From positions 3,534,001-3,598,000 of the forward strand of contig NZ_CP103794.1 of NCBI RefSeq assembly GCF_030388325.1: DNA of 64,000 bases, in the 5' to 3' direction. The number at the start of each line of letters is the position of its first letter. The first letter of the stretch is position 1. Under the pieces are notes generated by a model, which was not told the DNA's origin, ran no database searches, and worked only from the letters and a program-made list of their open reading frames with translations. The translations under genes and the position numbers were made by a program. Origin of the DNA: Flavobacterium johnsoniae (GTDB lineage Bacteria; Bacteroidota; Bacteroidia; Flavobacteriales; Flavobacteriaceae). Shown piece by piece: positions 42,726-52,600 of the stretch.

Positions 42726-45700
42726 TCAATATTCCAGGCGGTCACGTTCTGCCTGGTCGTCATGATGTCCTGCAGTATTTAAATAATTCTCTGAAATCTG
42801 GATAAAAATTTCCGATAGGCTGGGATGGCTGTATTTGTGCAGACCGGCCAGTTTCTGGAAATAGGCGGCATTGTTCTTTTCAATTGTTCCCCCTTCAAAG
42901 ACCCCTCTGCCTGTAGATCCCCTCTTATTTATAAGTGTCACAGCGAAGTTATCTTTTAGAGCCGGAGTGTTGATGCGTTCGATTGCAGCGCTGATTTCAT
43001 CCGGCGGCCAGCTGCCGGTGCCTTCTTCGGGAAAATAAGCCAGAAGCATTCCGATATGGCTGTCAGCCGCCTCAAGGCGGCCTCTCTTTTGAGCCAGTTC
43101 CCTTACCTGTGCGATCCAATGGTCCATCACATCATTGTCAATTGTATTGTCAGAGCGCACACCCGGAATCATCATAAAATTGTCCAGCAGCTCGTAAGAC
43201 TTTTGCGCGAGCTGCTCCAGATTTTCTTTAGGTATATTTTTCCTTTCAGGCTCAATATTTTCGGGATCAGCGGGCGTATAGTGCCATGAGAGCACATCCA
43301 CAAAGAAATGGGGGTTATCTGCCAGTTCGCCGTACAGCTGGCTGGGACGGTAGTCTGAATGGTAGGAATTGAGCACTGAAAGATAAAGCCATTCGAGATT
43401 GAGCATTTCGTCTTTGGTTATGTCTTCCCTTTGTGCAGCTTCCTTGAAAAGGCTGGTGACTTCATGCAGCTCCAGCAAAAAATTATCTATGCTTTCTTCT
43501 GTTGCGGTCTTATGCAGCACCTGAGCGATTATCTGGGTAGACAGTTGTCTTTTAATGTGCCTTGCTGCCCTGAGAGCGCTTTTAAACCTTTTGTGCTCCA
43601 TCAGCTTCTTTACGGCCGAAATGCTTTCCTCGGCCGTTGTGCGGTAGAAATAAGGGGGTATGGTTAGCCAATAGGTACTGTTTAGGCTTTCGCCCTTTGA
43701 TTCGATATAATCCCATAGTTCCTGCGAGTGGTCCACCTGGCTGAAAAGCGCATATTGCTGCTTGTCGTCCAGATTAAGATATTCCAAGTCGGAACAGAGG
43801 ACAAAAAGCCACTGCAGTCCTTTGGCCGCTGTTTTAGCCGCTATATAGAGGCTTACGAAATTGGCATTTGCATCTGCATTTTTTAAGGTAGAGACGATAT
43901 AAGCAGTCTCTTCCTTTGTCTGTTCGATTCTGGATAGGGTAAATGCAAGGATGCCGGTTATTTCGGGCGAATCCGCCATAGCGGCAATGCCCTGAATTCC
44001 TATTTCTGCCGATAAAATATGAATGGCTTTAGTGCGGGCTTTGAGCACTCTGGCATTGTAGTCGAGCTCATCCTTTTCATCATCGTCGGTCTCCCGGGCG
44101 CCCTGCGGGAAATTCACCTGCGAGGATTCAAAGAGCCATCGGTATTTTGCCGTGATGTCTTCGGGTTCCAGCGCGTCGTAAAGAGGCTGGTAGCGGGAAA
44201 GGATCTCTTCATCCAATGCCCATGGGGCTTCGGAAGCTGAGCGGTGCAGGTGCAGGATCCTTCTTGCCTCATCTCTGGACAGGGTGCTGTCTTTGGGAAT
44301 GCGTGCATAATTTTTCTCAATAAAAACCAGAAGCTTTTCACGCTCATCGGCAGAGCTCATTTCAGACGAATGTCTGATGATATCGGCAAGCCTTCCATCG
44401 CTGCCGTCAAACATTTCCAGCATGAGGTCCGAAACGGCCCTGAATCCTTCATTTGTCTGTTCAGGGGAATTGGAAGGTGCTGCGCTTTTATCAAAAAGGC
44501 GCCATCTCATCCTGCTGTTTGCAGTCCAGTTATCATGATGCTTGGGCATGAGCTTTCTTAGCAGCTCCCATCCTGATTTGGGATTTCTGCTGATGGCCGC
44601 TTTCAGTATTTCCATGCGCTCGCCAAGAGCAGCGGCTGTCTGTGGATGCGCGGGCCTGTAGATGTCAGCGAGGCTTCTTGCGGGCCTGTTGCTCAGATTT
44701 CCTCCGGGATCCAGTTCAGCGAGTTTTAACAGTATATCTGTTGCCTGAAAAAGATATTCAGGAAGCCATGCCAGACCTTCCAGCGCCCATAGCAGTCCTG
44801 TATGGCTGCTGGACTCGCCAAAATAACTGCTGTTTGTCCTGAACATGCCCATAATCTCGGGCTCGTCTTTCTGCAGGGAGCTCTGGACTGCCTTGAAGAA
44901 GCTTTTCGGTGATGCCTCGGCAATCAGGGGAAGCTTCCGGTTGGTTTTTCTCCACAGTTCGGCATCGGCATCCAGCAGCAGGCTGCCAACCAGCACGTCC
45001 ACCCATTTTTCAGGCGCGGAAATTACGGCAGGATTTATGGCTTCGCCATACAGGCTGAGCAGTATCAGTGTCTGGACAAGCCCCTCGCGCGCCCATGGGG
45101 AGTACTTTTTCGGAGGGGTAAACGAAAAGGTTATCTGTATAAGATGCGTCTCGCCGCTGTTACCGGGATCGGTAAAGACAGACGGAAAATATTCTGCGAG
45201 AACCGAAAGGTCATCTGCTGTGATATGTTTCGAAAGGCTGTTCCAGAGATCGAGCGGGGAAGTCAGCCTCCATGTGCCGCCGATCTGCAGTATGGGGGAG
45301 TCCTCAAAGTCCCTCCACCGGTATAAAACTGCCAGATAATCGTTAAAAGGCATTTTAGAAAGCTTTTCCAGAATCTCGCGGTCGCCGGGATTATTGATAT
45401 TCCATCGTCCGAGAATAAGGGCAGGGATGATTTCGCGTATGTTCTCCGATTTATGCCACGCAGCTTTATTGTCAATATATTTCAGCAGCCTTCGCAGCTT
45501 ATTGATATCCCTGCCGGCTTCCCTGCTGAAGCGTTCGGCATCTTCTCTGGAAAGGCCCATTTCACGGAGCCCTTCGATCTGGCCCTCCCTGCCGATAGTA
45601 GGCAGGATAATGCGTTTGTGCGTTAGCTCGTCATCCGCCCCTGCAGGGATAATCACGTGGTGTCCCTGCGAGACAGCGGCCCCTACTAGGCTTTTATCAT

Positions 45701-46517
45701 CAAATTTGGCAATAAGGTTCAATGAAGTCTTTACGTAGTTCAGCGAAAGGGTTCTGAAGCTTTCCTGATTTTCCACGACCATTGTTTTTGAAAAAAAACG
45801 CTGTTTCTCGTCTTGATCAAAACTGTCCGCCGCAGCAATTATAAAGGCAGCTGCCTCCGTTTTGGTTTTGGCCTGTACAGTGATGATGCCGGGATCCCCG
45901 CTGAGGAATCCGCTTAGCTTGGCGGTTTCAGCGTCCCTGCCTGAGGTTACGATTTTTGGCACGAGATGTCCCGCTTCTCCGCTTGACCATTCTGCCCAGA
46001 ACTGTTCGGCGTCCAGAGCGCCTTCCGCCGGCGCCTTTCCGATTTCCCTGGCAAACCATAGTGCGGCGGGTCCGGACTGGTCCAGCCACTGCGTCATATC
46101 CACTGCATCATACACGCAGATATCCTTCCAGAGATTCAGCTTCAGCTTTTCGAGCCTCCAAGCCTCTTTGTCTTTCCAGATCCTAGGCGTGACAAATACG
46201 TAGGTGCAGTCTGAGGCATCATATCCCAATGGGTTTTCGGCCCTTTTATCAAAATCCCTATCGGCTTTCGCCCTGAAACCCTTATCGGTCCCGAATTCCC
46301 ACAGCGATCGGCCTGCAGGGACATACGGCCTCTGCTGCTCGGAATATATCAGCCCATCCCAGCCGGGCAGATAGACAGCGCTGCCGTAGGGTATGCTGAT
46401 CTGCGCTCCGGGAAGGGTGGAGAAATAAACCAGTTTTGAAACCAGATAGGGAAAAAATCCTTTTCCCTGATGTTTTTCCGCCCAGTGCTCTATATCGGTT
46501 CTGTCAATTAATTTCAT
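42726..46517 (-). CDS. Large nuclease-like and degenerate P-loop protein, predicted defence
   Basis: 1263-residue soluble protein. Residues 1-165 hold IPYGSAVYLPGWDGLIYSE and GRSLWEFGTDK (a WDG...ExG.dK pattern like a PD-(D/E)XK core), then YVFVTPRIW and VYDAVDMTQWLDQSG. Residues 195-330 look like a STAND/AAA core, but the phosphate-binding loop reads VQAKTKTEAA, lacking GK[ST]. A helical lid (EAGRDINKLRRLLKYI) follows. The rest is a long helical solenoid. Large single-gene proteins with this order occur in defence islands, and a sensor-effector role is inferred. It is flanked by a pseudogene and unrelated small genes. No dedicated partner is seen. Confidence 0.55.
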   Translation of the reverse strand: MKLIDRTDIEHWAEKHQGKGFFPYLVSKLVYFSTLPGAQISIPYGSAVYLPGWDGLIYSEQQRPYVPAGRSLWEFGTDKGFRAKADRDFDKRAENPLGYDASDCTYVFVTPRIWKDKEAWRLEKLKLNLWKDICVYDAVDMTQWLDQSGPAALWFAREIGKAPAEGALDAEQFWAEWSSGEAGHLVPKIVTSGRDAETAKLSGFLSGDPGIITVQAKTKTEAAAFIIAAADSFDQDEKQRFFSKTMVVENQESFRTLSLNYVKTSLNLIAKFDDKSLVGAAVSQGHHVIIPAGADDELTHKRIILPTIGREGQIEGLREMGLSREDAERFSREAGRDINKLRRLLKYIDNKAAWHKSENIREIIPALILGRWNINNPGDREILEKLSKMPFNDYLAVLYRWRDFEDSPILQIGGTWRLTSPLDLWNSLSKHITADDLSVLAEYFPSVFTDPGNSGETHLIQITFSFTPPKKYSPWAREGLVQTLILLSLYGEAINPAVISAPEKWVDVLVGSLLLDADAELWRKTNRKLPLIAEASPKSFFKAVQSSLQKDEPEIMGMFRTNSSYFGESSSHTGLLWALEGLAWLPEYLFQATDILLKLAELDPGGNLSNRPARSLADIYRPAHPQTAAALGERMEILKAAISRNPKSGWELLRKLMPKHHDNWTANSRMRWRLFDKSAAPSNSPEQTNEGFRAVSDLMLEMFDGSDGRLADIIRHSSEMSSADEREKLLVFIEKNYARIPKDSTLSRDEARRILHLHRSASEAPWALDEEILSRYQPLYDALEPEDITAKYRWLFESSQVNFPQGARETDDDEKDELDYNARVLKARTKAIHILSAEIGIQGIAAMADSPEITGILAFTLSRIEQTKEETAYIVSTLKNADANANFVSLYIAAKTAAKGLQWLFVLCSDLEYLNLDDKQQYALFSQVDHSQELWDYIESKGESLNSTYWLTIPPYFYRTTAEESISAVKKLMEHKRFKSALRAARHIKRQLSTQIIAQVLHKTATEESIDNFLLELHEVTSLFKEAAQREDITKDEMLNLEWLYLSVLNSYHSDYRPSQLYGELADNPHFFVDVLSWHYTPADPENIEPERKNIPKENLEQLAQKSYELLDNFMMIPGVRSDNTIDNDVMDHWIAQVRELAQKRGRLEAADSHIGMLLAYFPEEGTGSWPPDEISAAIERINTPALKDNFAVTLINKRGSTGRGVFEGGTIEKNNAAYFQKLAGLHKYSHPSLSEIFIQISENYLNTAGHHDDQAERDRLEY

Positions 46518-46802
46518 GGGAATGCGATTAAAAATTTGGTTAGCAGTAAAGTTTTTTGATCAATTCAAATTTATGCAATATCCGAAAATCGAGCATATTT
46601 TTAAGTTGAAAATTCTTAATATTCTGCCAGTTAAAATACTGTGCCATCGCTGCTGAATCTCCGAGGGGCTTCTCGGTTTAGCGGCGGCGTACTAAACGGC
46701 TGATATTGAGCGGTCTGATGAAATTGAAGTGCAGATCATTTTTTAGGAGTCTGGAATTAAAAAATTAGCTAACTTTAGTCATAACAACTAATACAGTACA
46801 GT

Positions 46803-47267
46803 ATGGATATTGATTATCAGGACCGCAATATTTTTGAAACGGATTATATTTTCAGGATACAGACCTTTGAGAAGTATCTGGAAAGCCCCGCCGCATCACA
46901 GCATCATTATGCGGAGTATAAGGCCGGACTCATTCCCAACATCTTTTACGCGCATAATATGAAGGATGTGCTGAGCATCTTCAAAGAAGAGTACGATGGC
47001 ATAAAGTCGGGACTAGAGCGCTATGAAACGGATAACAATAATGATTTCCCAATGCTCAAGTCCTTTGTAAACACGGAAAGGGATCTGCGAAAAATATTGG
47101 ACAGTGACCAGCTTAGAGACTATACTGAACTGCTGGAACGCTCCTTTGACAGCCAGAAGACCGATGCAAAGGCCGCTGCAGTGAGCAGGTTCTTCCTGCC
47201 GACGCCTCTGCTGGAAAACTATATCTATCAGGTGGAGAAGATATTCGGAAAAGGCATTCTGGACTGA
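46803..47267 (+). CDS. Unknown helical protein
   Basis: 154 residues, mostly alpha-helical (FRIQTFEKYLES, KDVLSIFKEEYDGIKSGLERY, DLRKILDSDQLRDYTELLERSF). No signal peptide and no motif I recognise. A TAACTTTAG box lies about 30 bp upstream. The 285 bp before it hold no other gene. Confidence 0.6.
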   Translation: MDIDYQDRNIFETDYIFRIQTFEKYLESPAASQHHYAEYKAGLIPNIFYAHNMKDVLSIFKEEYDGIKSGLERYETDNNNDFPMLKSFVNTERDLRKILDSDQLRDYTELLERSFDSQKTDAKAAAVSRFFLPTPLLENYIYQVEKIFGKGILD

Positions 47268-47326
47268 TCTTCTTTTCTCTGAGACATTCTCCCTAAATAC
47301 CAATCTGCCATCTTAATTATCGATCT

Positions 47327-47716
47327 ATGGAACTGCATTTTGAGGATTTAGCGGTGACCGTCAGAGCCGGAGAGCTGGATGTGCCGTACGGCTTGAGCGA
47401 TGAGGCGCTGTTTTTATCGGTGCGCAGCCATCTGGCGGGACTGCTTTGCGGGGGCGCGGAGATTTTCCATTTTGGACCGGCGCCGGACAATACGGCCGAC
47501 GGGCAGGATGAGCTGCTGGAGAACGGCATCTTCTACCGGATCATCGCATATGAAAAGAATCTTGGCATCGATAGGGAGAGTGCGACGGATGAAATACTGA
47601 GTGCCTTCAGTTTCCTGGTCGAAAATTTCGAGCCGCGATGGGCCACAATCTTCGTGGAGGAGGGATCCGCAAAAAGAGAGGTGACAATCGAGCTTCTGTA
47701 TCAGGAGGTGTTCTGA
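47327..47716 (+). CDS. Unknown acidic protein
   Basis: 129 residues, acidic, with an alpha/beta pattern (HFEDLAVTVRAGELDVPYG, EALFLSVRSHLAGLL, ENGIFYRIIAYEKNLG, ATIFVEEGSAKREVTIELL). No signal peptide. No family recognised. The leader resembles that of the gene at 49426 (AATCTGCC about 20-65 bp before each start). Confidence 0.55.
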   Translation: MELHFEDLAVTVRAGELDVPYGLSDEALFLSVRSHLAGLLCGGAEIFHFGPAPDNTADGQDELLENGIFYRIIAYEKNLGIDRESATDEILSAFSFLVENFEPRWATIFVEEGSAKREVTIELLYQEVF

Positions 47717-47789
47717 AAATCGTTCCTCACTGCTCTTCTTTGCGCAAAAGGATCAAGCTGGCCAATTATAAATTTAAAATAGAGGAGCA

Positions 47790-48221
47790 ATGAATACAGA
47801 AGACGGCATTGAAAGATTTATCAGGGCGCAGCAGGATGCCTATCCCCGAGCATTGGAAGAAATCAGAAGCGGACGCAAGCAGAGCCACTGGATGTGGTTT
47901 GTCTTCCCGCAGATCAGGGGTCTGGGTTTTACGGACTATAATGTATATTTTGGGCTAAAGGACCTGGACGAAGCCAGGGAATATCTTAACGATCCGGTAC
48001 TGGGGAAACGTCTAGTCGAGATTTCACAGGCGGTCCTGGGACTGAACGGAAAAACCGCGCTGGAGATTTTCGGAAAGCCTGACCAGCGGAAGCTCAGGTC
48101 CTGCATGACGCTGTTCAGCAGGATTGCCGATGCGGATCCGGTCTTCGGAAAAGTGCTTCAGAAATACTATGGCGGAATTTTGGATGAGAAAACAATTTCC
48201 ATTCTCGGGACTCAAAATTAG
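47790..48221 (+). CDS. DUF1810 family protein
   Basis: 143 residues that cover the whole DUF1810 domain: IERFIRAQQDAYPRALEEI, SGRKQSHWMWFVFPQIRGLG, FGLKDLDEAREYLNDPVLG, KPDQRKLRSCMTLFSRI, then FGKVLQKYYGG near the C-terminus. Homologues are called calpastatin-like, without a proven role. GAGGAG lies just before the ATG, an unusually good Shine-Dalgarno site for this window. Confidence 0.93.
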   Translation: MNTEDGIERFIRAQQDAYPRALEEIRSGRKQSHWMWFVFPQIRGLGFTDYNVYFGLKDLDEAREYLNDPVLGKRLVEISQAVLGLNGKTALEIFGKPDQRKLRSCMTLFSRIADADPVFGKVLQKYYGGILDEKTISILGTQN

Positions 48222-48244
48222 GCTCTAATGATTCTATCCAAACC

Positions 48245-48682
48245 TCACAGGTCGACGTAGATAATTTTTACCTTCTCGCGGTGCCCGTCGATCAGGCAAT
48301 TTATCTCATCGCTCAGCTCCCTGTATTTGGCTGCCGACTCTTCCTTTTCCTGATTCTTTTCCATTTCCAGCCTATTGGTTTTTTCCTCGGGAGTTTCCTT
48401 GACCATCTGCCCCAATTCCATTTCGGTGCCTGGCGCGCCATCATTTTCCAGAGCCTCTCTCTGCTGCCGCCTTAAGGCAGCTTTTGCCTCCCTGTGGCAG
48501 ACGATGATGTAGTCTTTCAGCAGCCCGACACATCTTTGCACATGCTCGCCGAAGCCGCCGTCTTCGTCAAGGAGTTCATGGGGATAAGTGTAATTGATGA
48601 TCTCCATTCGGGAATGCAGGTCAATTTTAAAGTATTCTATAAAATCTGAGTCTGTGACTCCGTTAAACTTATCGATTTCCAT
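48245..48682 (-). CDS. Unknown protein with C-terminal coiled coil
   Basis: 145 residues from the Met at 48682 (MEIDKFNGV). The frame is open further upstream, but that part lies inside the HMCES gene. The N-terminal 65 residues are helical (YFKIDLHSRMEIINYTYP, HVQRCVGLLKDYII), followed by a charged Glu/Lys/Arg-rich coiled coil (EEKTNRLEMEKNQEKEES). No family recognised. The start is 11 bp after the HMCES stop, suggesting cotranscription. Confidence 0.6.
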   Translation of the reverse strand: MEIDKFNGVTDSDFIEYFKIDLHSRMEIINYTYPHELLDEDGGFGEHVQRCVGLLKDYIIVCHREAKAALRRQQREALENDGAPGTEMELGQMVKETPEEKTNRLEMEKNQEKEESAAKYRELSDEINCLIDGHREKVKIIYVDL

Positions 48683-48693
48683 AGCAGTATCTG

Positions 48694-49317
48694 TTAGATT
48701 TGAAAGCCGACCAGATTTCCCTGATAGGGAAAGGCGAAATCCTCGATTTTCACCGACTGGTCCAGCCATGCGGATTCGTCCTGCCGCTTCAGCATAATGG
48801 GCATTCTGAGCTTATGGTTATGGATGTACTGCATCAGGCCGTTTGCTTTTGTGGTCACCATGGTGTAGGTGTTTTTAATTTCATCGGTTAGGGGATCCGT
48901 CCAGGAGGAATACAGGCCGGCAAACGTAAAGATTTCATCATCCTGCGAGTTGATCTGGTACTTATCCTTGCTTTTTCCCTTCTCATCATTCCAATGCCAT
49001 TCGTAGTAGGCAGATGCTATTATCAGGCATCGGTTATGGGTGATGTTTTTGAAGGAGGCCTTTTCGTCTATGCTCTCTATCCTTGCATTGAGCGTATTTT
49101 TTCTGAATTCTATATCCTTCGCCCATGACGGGAGAAGCCCCCAGGTGTAATCCGTTGTGATCAGGTGCGGAGAGGAATTAAGTATCACAGGGATATTTGG
49201 ATGGGAGAACCCGTTTATAAAATCCGACTGCAGATAGGTTTCCTCATTGTCGAGTTCCGCATTAAAGCGTCTTTTGAGATCTTCTATTGAGGCATTCTGC
49301 TGGGTATAATAACACAT
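48694..49317 (-). CDS. yedK: HMCES/YedK-type SOS response-associated peptidase
   Basis: 207 residues. The mature protein starts at Cys2 (MCYYT), the residue that crosslinks abasic sites. Other family features are DYTWGLLPSWAKD, LNARIESIDEKASFKN, RCLIIASAYYEWHW, IFTFAGLYSSW and HKLRMPIML (catalytic His). It shields abasic sites in single-stranded DNA as a thiazolidine DNA-protein crosslink. It lies close to the DinB-DnaE translesion cassette, in line with a DNA-damage role. Confidence 0.95.
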   Translation of the reverse strand: MCYYTQQNASIEDLKRRFNAELDNEETYLQSDFINGFSHPNIPVILNSSPHLITTDYTWGLLPSWAKDIEFRKNTLNARIESIDEKASFKNITHNRCLIIASAYYEWHWNDEKGKSKDKYQINSQDDEIFTFAGLYSSWTDPLTDEIKNTYTMVTTKANGLMQYIHNHKLRMPIMLKRQDESAWLDQSVKIEDFAFPYQGNLVGFQI

Positions 49318-49369
49318 AATATTCCGTTTTAAAGGCTGTTTTAAAAATGTCTTATCCTGATACTAATCT

Positions 49370-49394
49370 GCCCTTTTAAGGGCTTTTGTCTTTT
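49370..49394 (+). terminator. Short hairpin with T-run
   Basis: GCCCT (49370-49374) and AGGGC (49379-49383) with a TTTA loop, followed by TTTTGTCTTTTT. There is no plus-strand gene directly before it. It lies in the leader of the small gene at 49426 and could be an attenuator. Confidence 0.35.
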
Positions 49395-49404
49395 TCATAC
49401 GGCT

Positions 49405-49412
49405 TAAGTTTG
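49405..49412 (+). promoter_or_regulatory. Bacteroidota -7 promoter element
   Basis: TAAGTTTG fits TAnnTTTG and lies 13 bp before the start of the small gene at 49426. Confidence 0.5.
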
Positions 49413-49425
49413 AATAAACGATCTT

Positions 49426-49578
49426 ATGGAATCTTACCCAATAGACATCAAACGCATCGAAAGGCTTATTAAAGAAAATGAAAAGCGAAAACAAAAGCTT
49501 AGAAAAAGAAACAGCAGAAAACTGATGTACGGCATGCTTGTTTTCCTCTTTCTGTTTCTGCTTTTCTATCAAATTTAG
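49426..49578 (+). CDS. 50-residue single-pass membrane protein
   Basis: ATG 49426 to TAG 49576-49578. The first 33 residues are highly basic and helical (IKRIERLIKENEKRKQKLRK), and the rest is one hydrophobic helix (MLVFLFLFLLFY) reaching the C-terminus. A TAnnTTTG box stands 13 bp upstream. No family recognised; it may be a tail-anchored small regulator. It ends convergently 31 bp before the DnaE-type gene end. Confidence 0.55.
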   Translation: MESYPIDIKRIERLIKENEKRKQKLRKRNSRKLMYGMLVFLFLFLLFYQI

Positions 49579-49609
49579 TTCATTCTTAGGACATTGCATA
49601 ACTAAATAT

Positions 49610-52600
49610 TCAAAATTTCATTCTGTGGCGCGGCAGATTGATTTCGTGATCCTGCGGATAAGGCTGGCGGTGGGTGCTGCTGACATCCTGTTTGATATTG
49701 TGCTGTGTGGTATACCTTTTTTCCGAGTCCGAATATCTTGGATCAGGGATAAATGGCATTTTCGCCATTCTGGAAATGGTGATCGTAGGGAAATGATAGT
49801 CAATTTCCACTGTGCCCAGAAGCAGGTAGCATCCGCCTCCCTGAAAAGGATTATTTACAAGACTGTCCGGGAAATGCGCCGTATCAAAATAGGCTCCCTC
49901 ATGATCGATCCATGTCCCGAAATACATATTGCCCCTCTTTGTAGGCACCTGTTTTGTCGAGATGAGATAGGCAAGCATGCGAACTTCCTTCTTATGGTAT
50001 TTTAACAAATCCCGAACCATCACATCCCCTCGGTATCTGGTTTTGAGCAGATCAAAAACGGTGCAGGAAACCGGGAAATTCAGCAGTTCGATTTCATCAA
50101 AGGCATCCTCAAAAATCGAGCGCTCCAGAACAGGCAGCTTAAATTCCTTTGCAGGCTGCTCGATGAGCATAAGCCCGCGATTTGCTGGCTTGAAATTATT
50201 CATCAAAAGGCTTACCTGCACCAGAAGCTGGTTTTTGGTTTTTCCCGTAAAACGGAAAGCGCCGATAAAAATAAGCGTCTTTACATTCTCAATTCCCATC
50301 GGCACCCTGTTTATGAAATCTTCCAGCGATTTGTAGATGCCGTTTCTCTCGCGCTCAGCAGCGATGAACTGCGAGAGTTTGGAATCCAGGCCCTGCAGGT
50401 GCATAAAGCCCAGATAGATATCGGTGCCGTAAAGAGCGGTTTCAAATCCGCTTCTGTTCACGCAGGGGGTATGGATGACAGCGCCGGCCATCCGCGCTTC
50501 GTGCACATAGATTTCAGTTCTGTAGAACCCTCCCTGATTATTGATTACGGCAACCATAAATTCAATAGGGTAGTGCACCTTCAGATAAAGGCTCTGGTAG
50601 CTTTCCACGGCGTAGGATGCGGAGTGCGCCTTGCAGAAAGAATAGCCCGCAAAGGATTCGATCTGGCGGTAGATTTCCTGGCTCAGCGCTTCGGGATGCC
50701 CATTTGCGGCCGCTGAAATAAAGAAATCGTCCTTCACTTTCTGGAGCGCCGCTTTAGAGCGTCCCTTGCCCGACATGGCACGCCTTAGTATATCGCCGTC
50801 TGCAGCCGACAGCCCGCCGTAATGCAGGGCAATTTTGATCACGTCTTCCTGATACACCATAATGCCGTAGGTTTCTCCTAGCTCCTTTTCAAAGACCGGG
50901 TGAAAGTATTCAAATTTTGACGGGTTGTTATGGCGGAATATGTATTCCTTCATCATTCCAGACTGCGCGACTCCAGGACGGATGATCGAAGAGGCAGCAA
51001 CAAGGGTTTTATAATTATCGCATTTCAGACGGCGCAAAAGCCCCCGCATCGCAGGGCTTTCGATGTAGAAGCATCCTATGGTTCTTCCTTCCGCAAGATA
51101 GACGTTTGCGGAGGGTTCGTTTTTTGAGATACTCGTGTCGCGGATATTGATCCGGATTCCTCTGTTCTTCTCAATTATCTTCACGGTATCATCAATATGC
51201 CCAATGCCTCTCTGGCTGAGAATGTCAAACTTGTCAAAACCGATATCCTCTGCCGTATGCATGTCAAAGAGCACTATCGGGAATCCTTTCGGGGGCATTT
51301 CCAGCGGCGTGTAATTGGTCAGCGGCTCTTCGGAGATCAATATCCCGCAGGAATGCATGCTGCGCATATTGGGATATTTTTCCAGCATCATGCCGTATTC
51401 CTGCACCAGTTTGACTATGGAGTTGGTCTGATGGAGCTTCATGGGATTTTTGGCCAGCATGTCCAGCTCGTCTTTTGGAAGTCCGAATACTTTGCCTACC
51501 TCGCGGAAAATCGAGCGGTATTTGAACTCTACATTAGTCCCGCAGAAAGCTACATACTCACTGCCGTATCGGTTGGAGATGTATCTCAAGATTACATCCC
51601 GCTCTTTCCAGCTCCAGTCGATATCAAAATCGGGAGGGCTCTTGCGGTTTTCATTCAGAAAGCGCTCGAAATACAGGTCAAGCTCCAAAGGGCAGATGTC
51701 GGTTATTCCAAGACAGTAGGCAATTATGCTGTTGGCGCCCGAGCCCCTTCCGATATGAAGGAAACCGCAGAAGGTGCTGTAGCGTATGATATCCCAGGTA
51801 ATGAGGAAGTAGCCGCTGAATTCAAGGTCATTGATGACTTTGAGCTCTTTCTCCACACGCGCTTTTGCTTCTGCATTATGGCTTCCGTATCTCCATACCA
51901 GACCTTCTTCGGCCAAAGTGGTCAAAAGGGCAATATCCCCTTTTTTACTTTTGGTATAATGCCTTTTGTTTTTCGGGCTTTCAAAATCATACTTAAAATT
52001 ACAGCGTTCGATGATGTATCTTGTATTCTGGATTATTTCGGGATAATCTTTATACATGGCGGTAAGTTCCGCTTCAGGAATCATGACATCCGATTTGCTG
52101 CACCAGTCATCAGGTTCGAGTTTGGAGAGAAGCTCGTTTAGGTCGACTGCACGAAGAATCCTGTGCAGGTTGTATTCCCTTTTGGTGCGGAATACAACTG
52201 GCTGAAGAATAACCATCTCAGCTCGTCGTTTTCTCCACTGTGAGACTACAAGTTTTTGCAGCTGGTCGGGACGGATGCCTATGTATTCATTATGCCGAAG
52301 CTCTTCGGGCACATTTTCTAAAGGATAAATGATGAAAACATCCGAGAAGAACGGTGCGGTTTCTGGCAACGGTTTCTTTTCAAAGTTATGCTCGGTCAGA
52401 AAGCGGTTCATCTGGGCGAGCCCCACGGCATTCTGCGCAAGGCCGATATAGCGCAATTTATGGCTGCAGCGGAATTCTATGCCGACAAGCGGTTTTATGC
52501 CTAGAGCCTGGCAGCCTTTTATAAAATCATAAATGCCCGTAACGGTATTGATATCGGTCAGGGCTGCCGCCGTGACACCGCAATCCGCTGCCTGCCTGAT

